Shown here: positions 45,065-59,097 of the stretch, piece by piece
How the letters are laid out: each line of letters opens with the position of its first letter
Position numbering within the stretch: the stretch's first letter is position 1
Source of the DNA: Trametopsis cervina
Lineage: Eukaryota; Basidiomycota; Agaricomycetes; Polyporales; Irpicaceae
Length of the DNA stretch: 64,000 nt
Direction: 5' to 3'
NCBI GenBank assembly: GCA_022385755.1
Contig: MU278348.1
Span: 655,035-719,034, forward strand
The notes under the pieces: generated by a model
What the model saw: only the letters and a program-made list of their open reading frames with translations
The model's database searches: none
What the model was told of the DNA's origin: nothing
Made by a program: the position numbers and the translations under genes

Positions 45065-46493
45065 ATGGGCATATTCGATTTGTTGGATTATTTCCGACTA
45101 CCCACACGTTTGGTGCGTCTCCTAGGCTTCCGGCTACACTTGTATCGCATTGCTGACACGCAGTTGTATTAGTTTGGTCAACATGATGTTCCCGTTGTGG
45201 CAGCTTCGGATTCGCATGACCAGGTCACATCTCTGCCTATTCCCCGAACTTCACCTTCACCCAAACGTTCTATGCACATACCCCTCGAAGTCGTCATCCA
45301 CATTCTCAACCTGACTGGCGACGACGATGCCACCACCGACAAGGCGACCATGGCCAGCTGTGCCCTTGTATGCAAGGACTGGTCTTTCGCGGCCCAGGAA
45401 TTGCTCTTCAAACAGGTCACACTGAACAGCGAGGCAGCTCTCCAAAGCTTCCGGACAGCGGTTAATCCCTCTTTGCCTCGTGGTGTCGCGCTCGCAAGTG
45501 CCGTAAAGCGGCTACATTGTATTGTTGACACCAAGCAGCCTCAAGGTCTTTCGTTGAAGGCGTTTGGCGCAGCCGTTACTCTGTGCCCCAATCTCCAGTC
45601 CCTCCACCTCGCGCTCTTCAGCCCCCCTTCTGCTCCCAGTGTTGCGGGTGATGCCAGCCAACTTGCGCGTTCCGTCCCTAACAACGTGGTATTCGGCGCG
45701 GACGTGTTATCTGCGCTTCGTACTGGCCCGCGCATCACTAGCCTGCGCTTTGACAATTGGTCGAACGACGATAGTGCCCTCGCACAGCTCCTTGACAACA
45801 TGCCGGCGGTCACCTCGCTTTCAATTAGCGGAAAGACTCCGTCCCTGCCGTCCCCCCAGAGCGAGCCGTTCTCTAGCGCCCTGCAAGAGTTACGGTTGAA
45901 CTTCCAGACCGCGCCTTCGACAGACTTCCTCCGTTGGCTTCTTTACAACTCAGCGACTACCCTTCGCGCATTAGAGTTCCAGCGTGAGCCCTCCATCGCC
46001 CTTCTTGATTATCTCGTGATGGATCACTGCGAGAGTCTCGAGTCATTGGTCCTTCCTGCCTGCGCTTCTCAAGAAGGAACTGCGTTGCTAGCCCGCTGTT
46101 CTCAGCTACGTGAACTGCGGCTTGAGAACGCATGGGTCGCTCCGGGTGTACGTCGCGAGCTCCCTGCCACGCTGGAACGCCTTGCACTCGCCGTCGATAA
46201 GGACACGCCATTGCAGCCGGTCGTCCAGGCCATCAAACGCGCGGCCTCATTGTCTTCTATTACGTTGCATTTGTGGGCGGATGGCGAGCGGCACCCACAG
46301 CTTGCCGCTGTGAAAATCGCGTGTGCGACTCGTGGCATTCAGCTCAAGGTTATGAGGGACATACGAGTATTCAGAACCATTAAGGTACGTCGTCTATCAG
46401 ATTTCTGCAATTACCGTCTGTTGATGCTTGTCTTCATAGCGTGGGTACCCGATTCATGGACTGCCGTTCAGTCATGCGAAGTCAACGAAATGA
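45065..46493 (+). CDS. F-box protein with leucine-rich-like repeats
   Basis: Proposed exons 45065-45112, 45173-46384 and 46440-46493 give 437 residues. The first exon (MGIFDLLDYFRLPTRL) is joined in phase by GTGCGT...ATTAG and removes the in-frame TAG that precedes exon 2. If it is wrong, translation would start at the internal Met of MHIPLEVVIHILNL (45271). The F-box spans about residues 50-95: HIPLEVVIHILNLTGDD, MASCALVCKDWSFAAQELLF, KQVTL. The rest has leucine-rich strands (LQSLHLALFSPPSAPS, LRELRLENAWVAPG). It is likely an SCF substrate adaptor with unknown target. The class is expanded in Agaricomycetes; similarity to the F-box gene at 3778 is general only. Confidence 0.68.
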
Positions 46494-47683
46494 AGAACAC
46501 ATGAACACTGACCTTCCTCTTTGCCTATTCTCTCTCACTGTATCATATCTCCTCACATCGTCCACGTACCTGTAGCCTTTCCCAACACCGCTGATCGACA
46601 TCTTCACGTACACTCATTCGTAATCTCCGCCATATACACATACTACTCTTGGCTTTACGACTGCTCATGTCACGACTCACTCATTGATCTACGCATCTTT
46701 CCCTTACGCTTCCATCTTATCACATGAACTATTTTAAAATCCCCGAACATCAAGGATGCTTCGTCAATCATTTGGTCTTCCCCCTCGTTTCTTGTAGAGC
46801 AGATAATTATTGTAGTCCCAAGTAAGTACTTGCGCATGTACTTCCTCCGACCAGTAATTCCTCCGCCTACGCGTATTACCTTCAGCACCCGCATCTTAGA
46901 ATAGACACTTGCTATATATAGTATTTCTTGGTTAGCCACAATGCTATCCCCCGAACAGTTACCATCCACTGCCGGCGCCGCAGAGCCTCGTGCAACAGGC
47001 AGCATAGGTGCGGAAGGATTTAATATTCGAAGGCTGTGTACACTGATCTAATCAATATCATATGTCGCAGTAAAACGCCTGCCGCTTGGATCGGCGCGCG
47101 TGATGCTTTCAAGTCTTGTGAGCTGACATATAAGTCAGATTGCCTCGCAATTCTAAGCAGATGTATACATCGATAGCGGCCACGTAACGCAGCCGCCACG
47201 CCTCTTCATACCCCGCATTGATCGTCACCATTACTTGTTCAATATATGTGGTGAGCACGTCCTATGCACTGTCTTTGCCATCGCACTCAGCACTCACACT
47301 GAATTTTTATGCAGATATGACACAATGCTGTACTGTAGTGAGGCCATGCTAACGGATGCGTATGAAGACCAGGCTGTCATCGAGTCGCGGGGCACTGCCA
47401 CCAGCCTCCGGTCAGCAAGGCTCGACCGCCCTCTCCACTGTTTTGATGTCTCGGGTTTTTCAATCACAGGACTCGAGCACAGCATGTTGCCATACTGACG
47501 GACGCCGTGCCTCGGCGACGGTGCGGGATGTAACAGTATTTATACGCTGAGCTGATGCACCGAGGATCCCTCCAGTCCAAGTCTACTTTTCGACTTTCGA
47601 CCCATCCTTTTTGCTTTTCTGTTCACTAAACAGCCTGGTGCTGTCCCTTGTTTCGCTCTTCGCTCAACCTCCTCGATTTCAAT
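46494..47683. other. Intergenic, cell-surface protein upstream region
   Basis: About 1.2 kb with no recognised gene. A TATTTATA element lies at 47537-47544, followed by a pyrimidine-rich leader just upstream of the next ATG. Confidence 0.4.
47537..47544 (+). promoter_or_regulatory. Possible TATA element of the GPI-type protein gene
   Basis: TATTTATA, 147 bp upstream of the ATG at 47684, followed by a C/T-rich stretch. Position and sequence are acceptable but not decisive. Confidence 0.4.
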
Positions 47684-48436
47684 ATGTACGCCAAATTCGC
47701 TGTCCTTGCTTTGATCCCTGTTTTGGCTGCCAGTGCAGCACCCGCTCCCGGCTGTGAGTGTTCCTTATAAAACACTGGCGCCCAAATGTTGACCATTCAC
47801 TCCGCTTTATAGTATTGGACGATGTTACATCGTTGTTCGGTGATGCCACCTCTGCAGTCGCTTCGAAGTTCGATTCCGTTACTTCAGTCGTCGGCTCCGC
47901 GGCTAGCGCGGTGCATGCATCAGAGTCTGGTGAGTACTCACATTGCCTCCCGTTGGAACATGGTCTGATACTGGCGTTGGAAGCTACTTCACTGCTAGCG
48001 GAAGTTACCAAGATCCTTGGTACCGAGACACAATCGGCTTTCGCCACCATCGTCAGTGAGTACACATCGCGCACTCCGATTGCTGAGCCTGCATCTTACC
48101 CATGGATATAGCTGCAAACGGCGTACCTGTCGTGGAAGTGACCGCAGTGAGCGGATCAGCCATCACGCTCGCCACAGGCAGTGGTTCCACAACCAGCTTT
48201 GCCGGCCACATCTTCACCGTGGCCACCGCCTCACCTTCCTCATCGTCGTCGTCACCCAGGTTAGTGTAATTCCAAATCCGTCACGTTGAAGTGCTGAACC
48301 TCTTCTCCTCAATAGCAGCACAAGCAAATCGAACGCTGCCGTGGGCATGAGCGCAGCCGGCATGTCTACGAACATGCTCGTCGGCGCCGCGACCGTTATT
48401 GGTAGCGTGCTTGCTGGCGCCCTCTTCGTCGTCTAA
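47684..48436 (+). CDS. Secreted Ser-rich, probably GPI-anchored cell-wall protein
   Basis: Five exons with introns near 47755-47810, 47931-47999, 48056-48110 and 48260-48315. The N-terminus MYAKFAVLALIPVLAASAAP is a clear signal peptide with a likely cut after ASA. The mature part is short (about 150 residues), rich in Ser, Thr, Val and Ala (LFGDATSAVASKFDSVTSVV), with no Cys. It ends in SSSSPS-STSKSNAAVG followed by a hydrophobic tail (MLVGAATVIGSVLAGALFVV), the usual layout of fungal GPI-anchored wall proteins. The exon joins rest on frame and GT-AG signals, since no conserved domain is available to test them. Function is unknown. Confidence 0.65.
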
Positions 48437-48646
48437 GCGTAGATGCTAGAGGTGAAAGGATTGGGGTGCGCAAGGCACCGCACTTGTAATGAATAAACAA
48501 AGGATTAGACACGGACTTCATGACACGAGATTTGGATTCATGTTGAGCTATTTAATTTTTTTTTTGCTTTCATGTGTGACATGCGATGGTCTGCGACACT
48601 GCAAGCAAAATTAGAGTATACATGGCCACGAAGACACGAGGTAACG

Positions 48647-50243
48647 TCAAACAGCAAGCGCAGGAGCAGGCGAGTGCATTTCTGCAGGTGTGGGCGTCGG
48701 AGTCGGTTCATCGTGACCAGATATAAGAGCCGGGATGTACATCCTCGCGGTATTTGCGGGACCAAGGGGTGCACGAAGTATGGCGGGATCTGGAGACAAG
48801 TTATGTATCGGGGTCTTGATGGCTTCAGAGGTTTCCTGCTCGTGTGCATTTTCTAGAAGTGAAGTTTCTGCCGATAGGGAGAGAGCATTCTCCGCAAATA
48901 CTGGACGACGACCGTCACGCATCTCGATGGCCTCGAGTATCTCCTGGAACTCCTTCTCGCCTGTCCACGGCCCTACTAGTTCGTCAAGGTCCTCATATGT
49001 CTTGGCGGACACAATTCGTTTTCGAATGGCACTCGCTTCAGCTTTGCTGCCATCCGCATGGGATCCTTTGAAGGCAGCTGAACAGAACTTCGTAACGGCC
49101 CAATGAGCATCAAGATATTTAGCCTACAAGTGTCAACGTCAATGCAATAAAGAGGCAGCACTGAGCACGCCCGCGACGTACCACACGAATATATGAGGGC
49201 ACAAATGTAGTTTCGAGATCAGTGAGAGGCGTGGGTGAGAAGCAGGTGGGATTTGCCTCTGCAGCAGTGGCAATCATCGTAGAGTGTGCACCTGCCCATG
49301 GATCGTCAAGAGCAGCCGATGTATGACCCTAGGCACGAATACATACCGGTGATCTTCCTGATTCGTTTTGAGTCCTCAAAGCTCAGGCAGTCTCCATTTT
49401 GTATGATAGATATGCCCTTCCCCATGCCTTCGACGAACTCTACGATCTCCCGCATACGTCCTATTAGCGCACGCTCTCTGGGTCTCATATTCCGTGTGCG
49501 GCAGTGCACGGTCAAGTTTGTGATGCCTGTGTTCACAATGCGCTCAACCAGGTTCAGAGTGTCTTCCTGAGAAGGCAGGAGTCTGATCTTCGCTGACACA
49601 GCAATCTCTGGAGGCATCGCTGCACGGAGTGCAACAAGGATAGAGCACAGGAGGTCTGGGTTAGAAAGAAGGGCAGCACCCATTCCCGCATGTGTTGAGA
49701 ACGGTTTGGGACAACCGCAATTGAGGTCGATGCCGGCGACGTCTTGCATAACAGTCTTGGCAGCCTGTACCGCGAGTTCGGGATCTGCAGTACCAATCTG
49801 GTAGATGAGGTATGGCTTCTCAACAGGATGGGTGGTGAACATCGCTTTCGACTGAGACTGTCCGACGTAAGAGATCACTCCGGTCGCAGCTATGGAGCCG
49901 TTAGCGACCACTGTGTTCGATGATCGTCGGGAAAAACGTACGGTCGACCCGTCTCTCTGAGTGCAGAATAGCTTTGTCGACAATCTCAGGACCCCACACC
50001 AGGTTTGCACCGTACTTCAATGCAAACAAGCGGGTTACCACTACAAACCATCAGTCAGATGATTCAAATAGAGATACAATTTCGAAACGTACTGGTGCCC
50101 GATCTAACCATGGGTGCGAGTACAACCCCATTTTTGTAATCCTCGGCGGTAAGAGGGGGGAGTTCAATCTTTCTTCGTTTGACTATACGTTCCTCAAGGG
50201 AGCTTGTAGACGCAGAACGCCGCGGAACTTTGTTGACACTCAT
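48647..50243 (-). CDS. DUS2: tRNA-dihydrouridine synthase 2
   Basis: Starts MSVNKVPRRSASTSSLEERI at 50243; exon 1 ends at 50093 and at least four more exons follow. The TIM-barrel motifs are present: NGVVLAPMVRSGT, LFALKYGANLVWGPEIVDKA, KPYLIYQIGTADPELAVQAA, then the catalytic DLNCGCPKPFSTHAGMGAAL with its active Cys, the SAKIRLLPSQEDTLNLVERI strand, NLTVHCRTR and SIIQNGDCLSFEDSKRI. The exon with GAHSTMIATAAEANPTCF closes the barrel. Dus2 reduces U20 in tRNAs using FMN. The last exon (48647-49110) ends in a low-complexity PTPTPTPAEMHSPAPA tail and seems to lack the double-stranded RNA-binding domain of animal DUS2, as in fungi. Confidence 0.9.
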
Positions 50244-50582
50244 TTTATACAGATAGCCGCGGAGTGTTCGTGCGAGCATACACTCCCGGTTGATGCGATA
50301 GCAAGATGGCTTCTCAAAGCGATAGAAACGTAGAAAGTCCTGAGGTCGAGTAGGGACTAGTGCAATAGTCAAAACCTGGAACTTGCAGTGAAGTCGGAGA
50401 AGGTGACAAAGAGCGGGAGAATAACAAGCGCTGATTCTAGATGGCACGTGGAGGGCCTAGCTCATTTTGGAAGGCGACGAGTAGTTCGAATCGTGACGTC
50501 GATGTGAACGTAGAATATATCTGCTGAGTCTCGATGTTCGAAATATTTACATCCCCCGTGTCACTCACAGAGGACGTCTGCC
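50244..50582. other. Divergent promoter region
   Basis: About 340 bp between DUS2 and the coiled-coil gene. Nothing coding is recognised. Confidence 0.4.
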
Positions 50583-51170
50583 ATGTCTTCCCGTAGCGTC
50601 AAGCAGCTAGAGAAATTGTTGAACCAGGAGTCCTCGTCCGACCAACGCAACATACAGAATGCGGAGAAGCAGCTGCATGCAGCAGAGAAGAAGCTACAGA
50701 AAAGCATAAAGGTTAGATAGTTTTACCATTGACGACGCCGTGGCCTTACGTGTGAGTTTTCAGGAGACAGCAAAAGCGCAACTGGCAGTTGAGAAAGCTG
50801 CAAAGAATGAGACGAAGACTGCGAAAGTGCTTCACAAATCAGAAGCCGCGCTGAAAGGAGCCACAGCGGACAGGGAAAAGGCTGAACAGAAACTGGGGGT
50901 GCGTCATCCCATTTCATGCGATTGGTGTAGTGGCCTAACTTGCAATACAGGACAAGAGTCAGCGAGCGGACTTGGAACAGCAAGATATACAGCAGAGGTT
51001 TGGTCAACTGGATGAAGCGATCACAACCTTCGACGAGAAAGAGGTGAGATGATGCTGCTCATGTATTGCGTCCTGATCCTCATCGTATCAACCAGCGCGA
51101 GAGATCACAACAAGTCCACGAAATGCAAGCAACACAGGAAGGGGATGGAACACACAGCTCAAGCATGTGA
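50583..51170 (+). CDS. Small coiled-coil protein of unknown function
   Basis: Four exons (50583-50711, 50764-50898, 50951-51043 and 51096-51170) give 143 residues. Nearly the whole protein is a charged helix rich in Lys, Glu, Gln and Ala, with heptad-like spacing: QLEKLLNQESSSDQRNIQNA, AEKKLQKSIK, KATADREKAEQKL-type repeats and DLEQQDIQQRFGQLDEAI. No signal peptide or membrane segment. All splice sites are canonical and every exon length is a multiple of three, so each exon encodes one helical block. Agaricomycetes have small conserved proteins of this form with no assigned role. It lies between DUS2 and ASK1. Confidence 0.6.
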
Positions 51171-51512
51171 GCGCACAAAGATCGTATGAATCCGGTATCA
51201 ACTGGCAGCAGTTGCACCAATTACTATTGACAATAGATATAAGGCACTTGTAGCGTAATGCCACGATTAATCCTGTACAAGATATTACATCTCCATGTTC
51301 TAAAACCCAATGCACTTACCAGGTATCGTAAGAGGAGGACAATATGGTGAGCAGATGCTCATGCTCGTGGTGAATTGTACCAAACAAGCAGCGTCGGGAT
51401 GTTCCGCGCCTGGTAGCTTTGTGGCGCACGCGTCTACCCATTAAAGCGATCGCGTCTTGGTCCCTGCCATCCTTGCCTCTTGCACACTAAATCGCATGCC
51501 CCCTTTCACCAG
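51171..51512. other. Intergenic, ASK1 upstream region
   Basis: About 340 bp between the coiled-coil gene and ASK1 on the same strand. No gene is visible. Confidence 0.4.
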
Positions 51513-53589
51513 ATGACACCCCCTCTTAAGCCAATTGATCCCAAAACTACACGATGGGAGCCTACGGCAGACCCCAGTGCTATCGTGGTTCCCGGTTTGG
51601 ACACGATGGCGTCCGTGAACGACCAAATCGACCAAATTGAACAGCTCATCACGATCAAGCTGCAGGTAAGCCTCATTTCATGCGGACATGTTCTCTTGAA
51701 CTGAGCGAGATCAGAATATAGACGCGAACTTCTCGAAGCTGCAGCAAGTAATGGCTAACCGGATACTGCCCGCGGTGAAAAGGTATTCGGTAGGGACAGA
51801 ACCTGTACGGGAAGCGGCGAAGGTGCGTTCCACAGCCGCAGATTACGCGTCGGCTCGATAAACTAATGCTATGTTACAGTTTTGGACCACTTTCTTCGAA
51901 CAAGCAGCTCAAATGCGCGTGCCGACGGAGGAGGATCTCGTCGAGCCGTCCGAAGGCGAATCCGAAAGTGCTCAAGAGACGTCTGAAGATCAGTCAGAAT
52001 CCAACTTTTCTCCTTCTACGCCGGATCAGTCGTTCAACCCGGATACAGTTGGTTCTGAAAACTCTTTCAACCCTGCGGTCATGTCCACACCCGCCACCGC
52101 GCGTCATAAATCGCAGTACAGCATTGCACCACCCGAGGATGACACTACTTCCTGGAATGCATCTTTGGAATCGCCACTTGTCAGGCTGGACAGAGAGATA
52201 CAGAGCCTCACGCGTGACGATGATATTTCTGTTGCCTCATCTTCCGCGCACCAACTCGTTGATTACTACGACGAATCATTGGACATCACGCAACGCCAGA
52301 TACTTCCCGATGCACCCCAACCACCCTCTGTCTCGAAAGGTAAAGCTCGCGCGGCACCAGAACCCCTACTCAAGGGCGTTCTGAAACGCAACACGGATGG
52401 GTCCGCGATTTCGCCTCTCAAGGTCAAAGCGCGTCCCTTCGAGCCTCAGATCTTCAAACCACACTTGCCGCCGGACGTTGGTGATTCATCCGATCACATT
52501 GGCTCTACACCAGTGCGACGGTCAACCAGGAAACCGCGTAGTACAAAGCGTTCGGCGTCGAAACCCGTCCGGGACGATTTCTATACAGACGACGACTCCT
52601 TCGACCAGAAGCTCGGTATGTCACCACCAATCACTATGGCATTTGCAAAGCTGCCCAAGACGAAGACTCCTAAGCTCGGGAGAACACCGCGGAAAGAGGC
52701 CGCACAACGTATTACGAATAACCTTCTTACCCACGAAAAGCGGACTGGTCTCGGCTCAGCTCGTCTTGAGAGCATATACACCGCAGGTATCAGCAAAGGC
52801 GTAGAGTCTAGCCTCAGTACTGTCCCGACCCCACCATCGCTCTCACGATACGCGCGGCATGGAAACCCTTCGGATATCAGCAGCAGCCTCGCTGATGCAA
52901 GTTTAGAAAGTATGATGCGTCGTGTCGGACTGAGTGTCCATGGGTTCGAAAGCCAATATGGCGTAGAAGACACGGCCCGGAAGGCTAATTCGACCATTAG
53001 CAGTTCAGCAGCGCCATCAATACCTTCCAGTCACGGGTACGGGGCATGGGAAGGTGGCAGCGGTGCGTCTTCCGCGACTCCTCAGATAGACGAGGCTGCG
53101 CTGGAGGCAAAGTACAACCTTGCGCGTGTGCGGGATGACGACGATGATTTCAACCCCGTGGCGGACGACTCTTCCGACTCGATAGAATACGACGATGAGG
53201 CGCCGATGATGTTGGCACCCCCACAGAACGACTTTGACGATGACGACTCGTTCTCGGACGATTCCTTCGACGACGGTGACGGCGGTGCAGAAGACATGGA
53301 CAATCCTTTCGCAGAAGGCGCACAAGACGACGGCGGTGACGCATTCGAGGATGAAGATGACTCGTTCGACGACCCTGCAGACCAGGATGGGGAGGAAGAA
53401 ACCCTGTTTGGTGTCCCGCCTGCGCAGCGACTGGCAGTGGACGCACAGAGAAGAGTCTCCGAGGCGAATTTTAGGATGTTTGGTGGACAGTTGCTTGAGG
53501 ATACACTTGGGATAGGTGCTCAGATGGCGAGAGCTGGGCGGGTGGAAGAGACACCTACACCTTGGCCAGGAGGAGGGGCAGGTAGATGA
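51513..53589 (+). CDS. ASK1: DASH/Dam1 complex subunit Ask1
   Basis: Ask1 is part of the ten-subunit DASH ring that couples kinetochores to microtubules. Exons 51513-51665, 51715-51822 and 51880-53589 give 656 residues. The N-terminal domain is diagnostic: VPGLDTMASVNDQIDQIEQL, ITIKLQ-NIDANFSKLQQVMA, RILPAVKRYSVGTEPVREAA, then KFWTTFFEQAAQMRVPT. This matches the family pattern I-D-x-x-I-x-x-I-E...L-Q-x-I-D-x-N-F...F-W-x-x-F-F-E. The long tail is Ser/Thr/Pro-rich and acidic, with many S/T-P sites and a repeated Asp-rich part (DDDSFSDDSFDDGDGG), longer than in yeast Ask1 (about 290 residues) as usual for basidiomycetes. Confidence 0.93.
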
Positions 53590-54180
53590 TCGTACGCGAT
53601 GCAAGTTCTCTCTCCCGGGCGGAACTGTGTCAACGCTGATTTCCCTCTGTAGGTAGCACTTGTTGTATCAACATGTATCTCGAGCTTCCAAGGTTTGAAC
53701 ACCTTTGCACCCTCCCGCTCAATCGATGCATAAAGCCACATGCTCTGTTCAGTCTGTGGACGTTGGACAAGATAGGTAATGAGACCATGCTATTCTCCGG
53801 CAGAAGCCGGCACGACAGTGGCGAGGTGGAACACTTTGACAGTCTTCTATAAAGCTGCATGAAATCTGTACTTTCTCGTATTGACCCCGTTACTCTCCAT
53901 CATACAGAATATCGGGAAAACTAGGCCTCTCGCATCCCATGGTCACCGACTGACCAGGCAAGCATATGATCACGAATAATGAAGCGGCCCGTCCTGACTT
54001 CGCGAAGTTGACTTCTTTGCGATATTGCGGTGCGTCATAAATATATTAGCGTCTTGACCAGTCGTAGTACCTAACGCATAACCAGCTGCTCCTTGTACAA
54101 GGTATGACTTTCTTGACCACCAGCTTTCATGCCATTTATACTCGCTGCCACAAGCTATCTCATCAAGTTTGTAACAGGCC
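53590..54180. other. Intergenic, nothing recognised
   Basis: About 590 bp between ASK1 and the secreted DUF5695-like gene. No open frame with recognisable content. Confidence 0.4.
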
Positions 54181-57100
54181 ATGTTGATCGCATTTTGGCT
54201 TGTAACATTGCTTCGACTTGCTCTTGTCCTGGCTCAAACACCAACTTTGGGCTTAAACGATGGGTTCCTATCGTTCAATACCCCACAGTTCGCCGCCCAA
54301 CTAGTGAAAGACTCTCAAACGCTGTACTCTCTCAAACCCACGAATAGCTCTTCCAACTTCGACTTTGTTCCCTCAGACCAGATGACTCTACGGCAATACA
54401 ATGGCAACTACCACTTAGGCGATATCACATTCAGAGCTCGTCCAGTGGGCGCTACATCGTGGGCCTCTGAGGATACATCAACTGCTCGTCGGCCTGTTAC
54501 ACCCTTGTCTGTGTCTGGTACCACCTTGGCTGCAGCGGATCTCGCACCGACTTTGTCATCCGGCTCCTTGCTCGGCATCACGCGACGATGGGTACTGAAT
54601 AACGACACCCTTGAACTCCTATTTGACGTCAAAAACACGCAAAACGTCTCAGTCGAAATCGGCGCACTCGGTGTACCCCTTGAGTTCAATAACGTGAGCA
54701 TAATTGCAGCTTCTGTGTGGGGAATTGATGTTCATTATTTTAACGTACACAGATCTTCACTGGTCGCTCTGCCTCAGACACGAACAATTTATGCAGCCTG
54801 TTTGACCCCTACATCGGACAAGACGCAGGATACGTCCAGGTCATGCCACTGCTTGGTACTTTACCGCCACTCCTAGTCCTACCAGCAGGGAAATCGCCTC
54901 TGGAAGGCTGGCGCTTTCTTCCAGAAGCCACAAATACAGCCACTGCCTACCAGTCTCAGACGTTTGAGGGGCTGTATGAGTGGCAGTTTCATACACTCGC
55001 GTATGCGCAGAACGAGTGGGCGGGGGTGACGCCATGGAACGCCCCCTCGTCCTTCACCTTGACCCCTGGGGAAGTTCGTACGTATGGCATTAAGTTCGTT
55101 CTAGCTCCCACTATTCGCGATATCGAGAGTACGTTGCAAACAGCCCAACGGCCTGTCGCTGTCGGGCTTCCTGGATATATCGTGCCTATGGATCAGACGG
55201 CGAAGCTCTTTCTCAGCTACAATTCCTCTGTGCATTCTACGAGTGTCTCTCCCAGTGGCGCGCTATCGCTCACTGCAAACTTGGATCCGAAAGTGGGCGG
55301 TTGGATAGGATACAACATAACACCGCACACTTGGGGTCGCTCCCGGCTTACCATCACCTATGCGGATGGCACAGTACAGACCGTCCATTACTATATTACG
55401 AAAGCGGCAACTTCTGTGATATCTGACCTGGGCAATTTCCTCACTACGTCACAGTGGTTCGACAATTACTCTGATTCGTTCCATCGTTCTCCTTCAGTCA
55501 TCTCTTACGACCGGGAGGTGGGCGCCGTTGTCAAGGACGATCCTAGGGCTTGGATCCCCGGCCTGAGCGACGAAGCTGGCGCTGGCTCCTGGCTCGCGGC
55601 TTCTGTGAAACAGTATGCGCAGCCTAACGCCGATGAGGTAGCGAAGATGGAACAGTTCGTCAATCTCACGTTATGGGGATCGGTTCAAAACAGCGATGGT
55701 GCGTCCTCTGTCGCATATTTATCTCTCGCGTTCATCAGACAATCTTATCGCAGGTAGCGTGAAGAAAGTGAGGGAAACGTCGTCGTTACGTGCGATATAC
55801 TAACACTCGAATTCGTCAGTCTGTCTACTTCTATGAGCCTGCGCTCGTCCCCAATTACAGCTATCCAAGCTCTATCGACTGGGGCAACTGGTGGTCATGG
55901 AATCAGGCAGCTTCATACGACACGTCCCGTGCGTACGATTACGTACATGTCACCGTGAGTGTTCAAGCGATATGCATTTTAGTTGCGGCACTAACTATAA
56001 CAGGCTGCCTATTGGGCCCTCTATCGCGTAGCCCGGAACTACCCTACACTGACGAAGCTGCGGTCATGGCAGTGGTACATCAATCAAGCAGTACTGACTG
56101 TAAACCGGATGACACAGCGGGATGTAGGCTACACCAATGATGGGCTTATGGACGAGACAGTCATTCGTGTGTTACTGTATGATCTCAAACGCGAGGGACT
56201 TTCGACGAATGCCTCTCTCGTGGAAAGCAAGATGCAAGCTCGGGCTAGTGTTTGGGCGACAGAACGCTTCCCGTGAGTTCAATAGAATGTATTGATGTCT
56301 ATATCCCAAACGCGGACATGTTTGTAGGTTCGGCTCTGAGATGGCATGGGATTCCACTGGTCAAGAGGGCGTGTATGCATGGGCGAAATACTTCAACGAC
56401 AGTACCACGGCCTTGAACGTCATCAACTCAATCATTGCGTACCAGCCAACAGTTCCTCATTGGGGCTATAATGGTAACGCGAGACGTTACTGGTATATCA
56501 GTCACTGTATATGCTGTCAGGGCAATGCCGCTCATTTTGAACTTTCTAGGGATAATATCTACGGTGGTAAACTCCAGCGCATCGAGCGACAGATCCATCA
56601 CTATGGCAGTGGACTGAACGCTCTACCCCTAATATCCGAATTCCAATCCAACCCAACCGACTACTACCTGCTTCGCGTAGGGTTCGGCGGCGTCAGCGGT
56701 CCCATGTCCAACATCGACCAAGGAGGCTTCGCTGCCGCTTCGTTCCACTCATTCGCAGACACCCTCAAATGGGATGGCTACTCCGGAGACTATGGGCCAA
56801 ACTTTGTCGGACACTCGCTCGGAATGGGGACGTTTATTATCGACCATCCAGACTTTGGCTGGCAAGCGTTGGGTGGCAATGTCGTGTCGACAACGCCCAC
56901 TATCAGGGTAGAACCCAGGGACTCGCTGCGGCGCAGAGTGTTCATTGCGCCTATTGCAACTCTGCTCACCTTAGATGCAGGGGCGTTCTCGGTGGTGGAG
57001 TATGATGCGAATGCACGAAGGGTCACCGTCACTGTGACAGCTGCGCCCGACGGCGTTCCCAGAGCTGCTGCCGCACCTAATGGACGTCTGGTCGTCACTC

Positions 57101-57216
57101 AGACGGCTGCTATCGCCGGTGTGCACTTGTTGAAACCTACTAGCAGACTGACGGAGGACGCTGGGGCATGGGTCTTGCCATTCAAGTCGGGATCCGCGAC
57201 TATCGTACTTGCATAG
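54181..57216 (+). CDS. Secreted DUF5695-family protein (glycoside-hydrolase-like)
   Basis: A signal peptide (MLIAFWLVTLLRLALVLAQ) leads into TPTLGLNDGFLSFNTPQFAA and KDSQTLYSLKP, a start typical of the fungal DUF5695 family. Six or more exons follow; the first intron (54694-54752) joins LEFNN to IFTGRSASDTNNLC. The middle is a beta-sandwich-like part (AGKSPLEGWRFLPEATNT), and the second half is helical with many Trp and Tyr: SSIDWGNWWSWNQAASYDTS, AYWALYRVARNYPTLTKL, EMAWDSTGQEGVYAWAKYF, NIDQGGFAAASFHSFADTLK. That half looks like an alpha/alpha-toroid as in glycosidases. The C-terminus is a beta domain. Secretion is supported; the enzymatic role is inferred from fold-like features and the substrate is unknown. 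Confidence 0.7.
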
Positions 57217-57555
57217 TATAGCGTATTGCAAGTGATGTAAACAGTGCGCCCATGTGTTGTGCGGTGTTTATGATAATTGGCATTCCTCGCTATGCGGCGC
57301 AGAAATGACGTGAAAGAATTAGCCGGGTTGAAGCAGTTCGGTAGTTCGTGCCATCATGGCTCTTGGTTTGAGACCTCTGAGACTCCAAGTCTGCTCGCAA
57401 AAGTCAGAAACTGAACAAAGTGTATTAATCGATTCAAAGCGCACGGAACAGTGAAATAAAATGTCTGTGGTATATCGCCCGCTTCAAGCTCCCGCCCTCC
57501 TTCTACTCGCTTCTTTCATTTTCGCCTCTATTCTCTCAATATCCTACAAGAGCTT
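57217..57555. other. Convergent intergenic region
   Basis: About 340 bp between the DUF5695-like gene and the UDP-glucose epimerase gene. A 49-codon plus-strand ORF with one hydrophobic segment begins at 57461 and runs into the epimerase 3' end; see findings. Confidence 0.4.
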
Positions 57556-59097
<1,542 letters not shown>

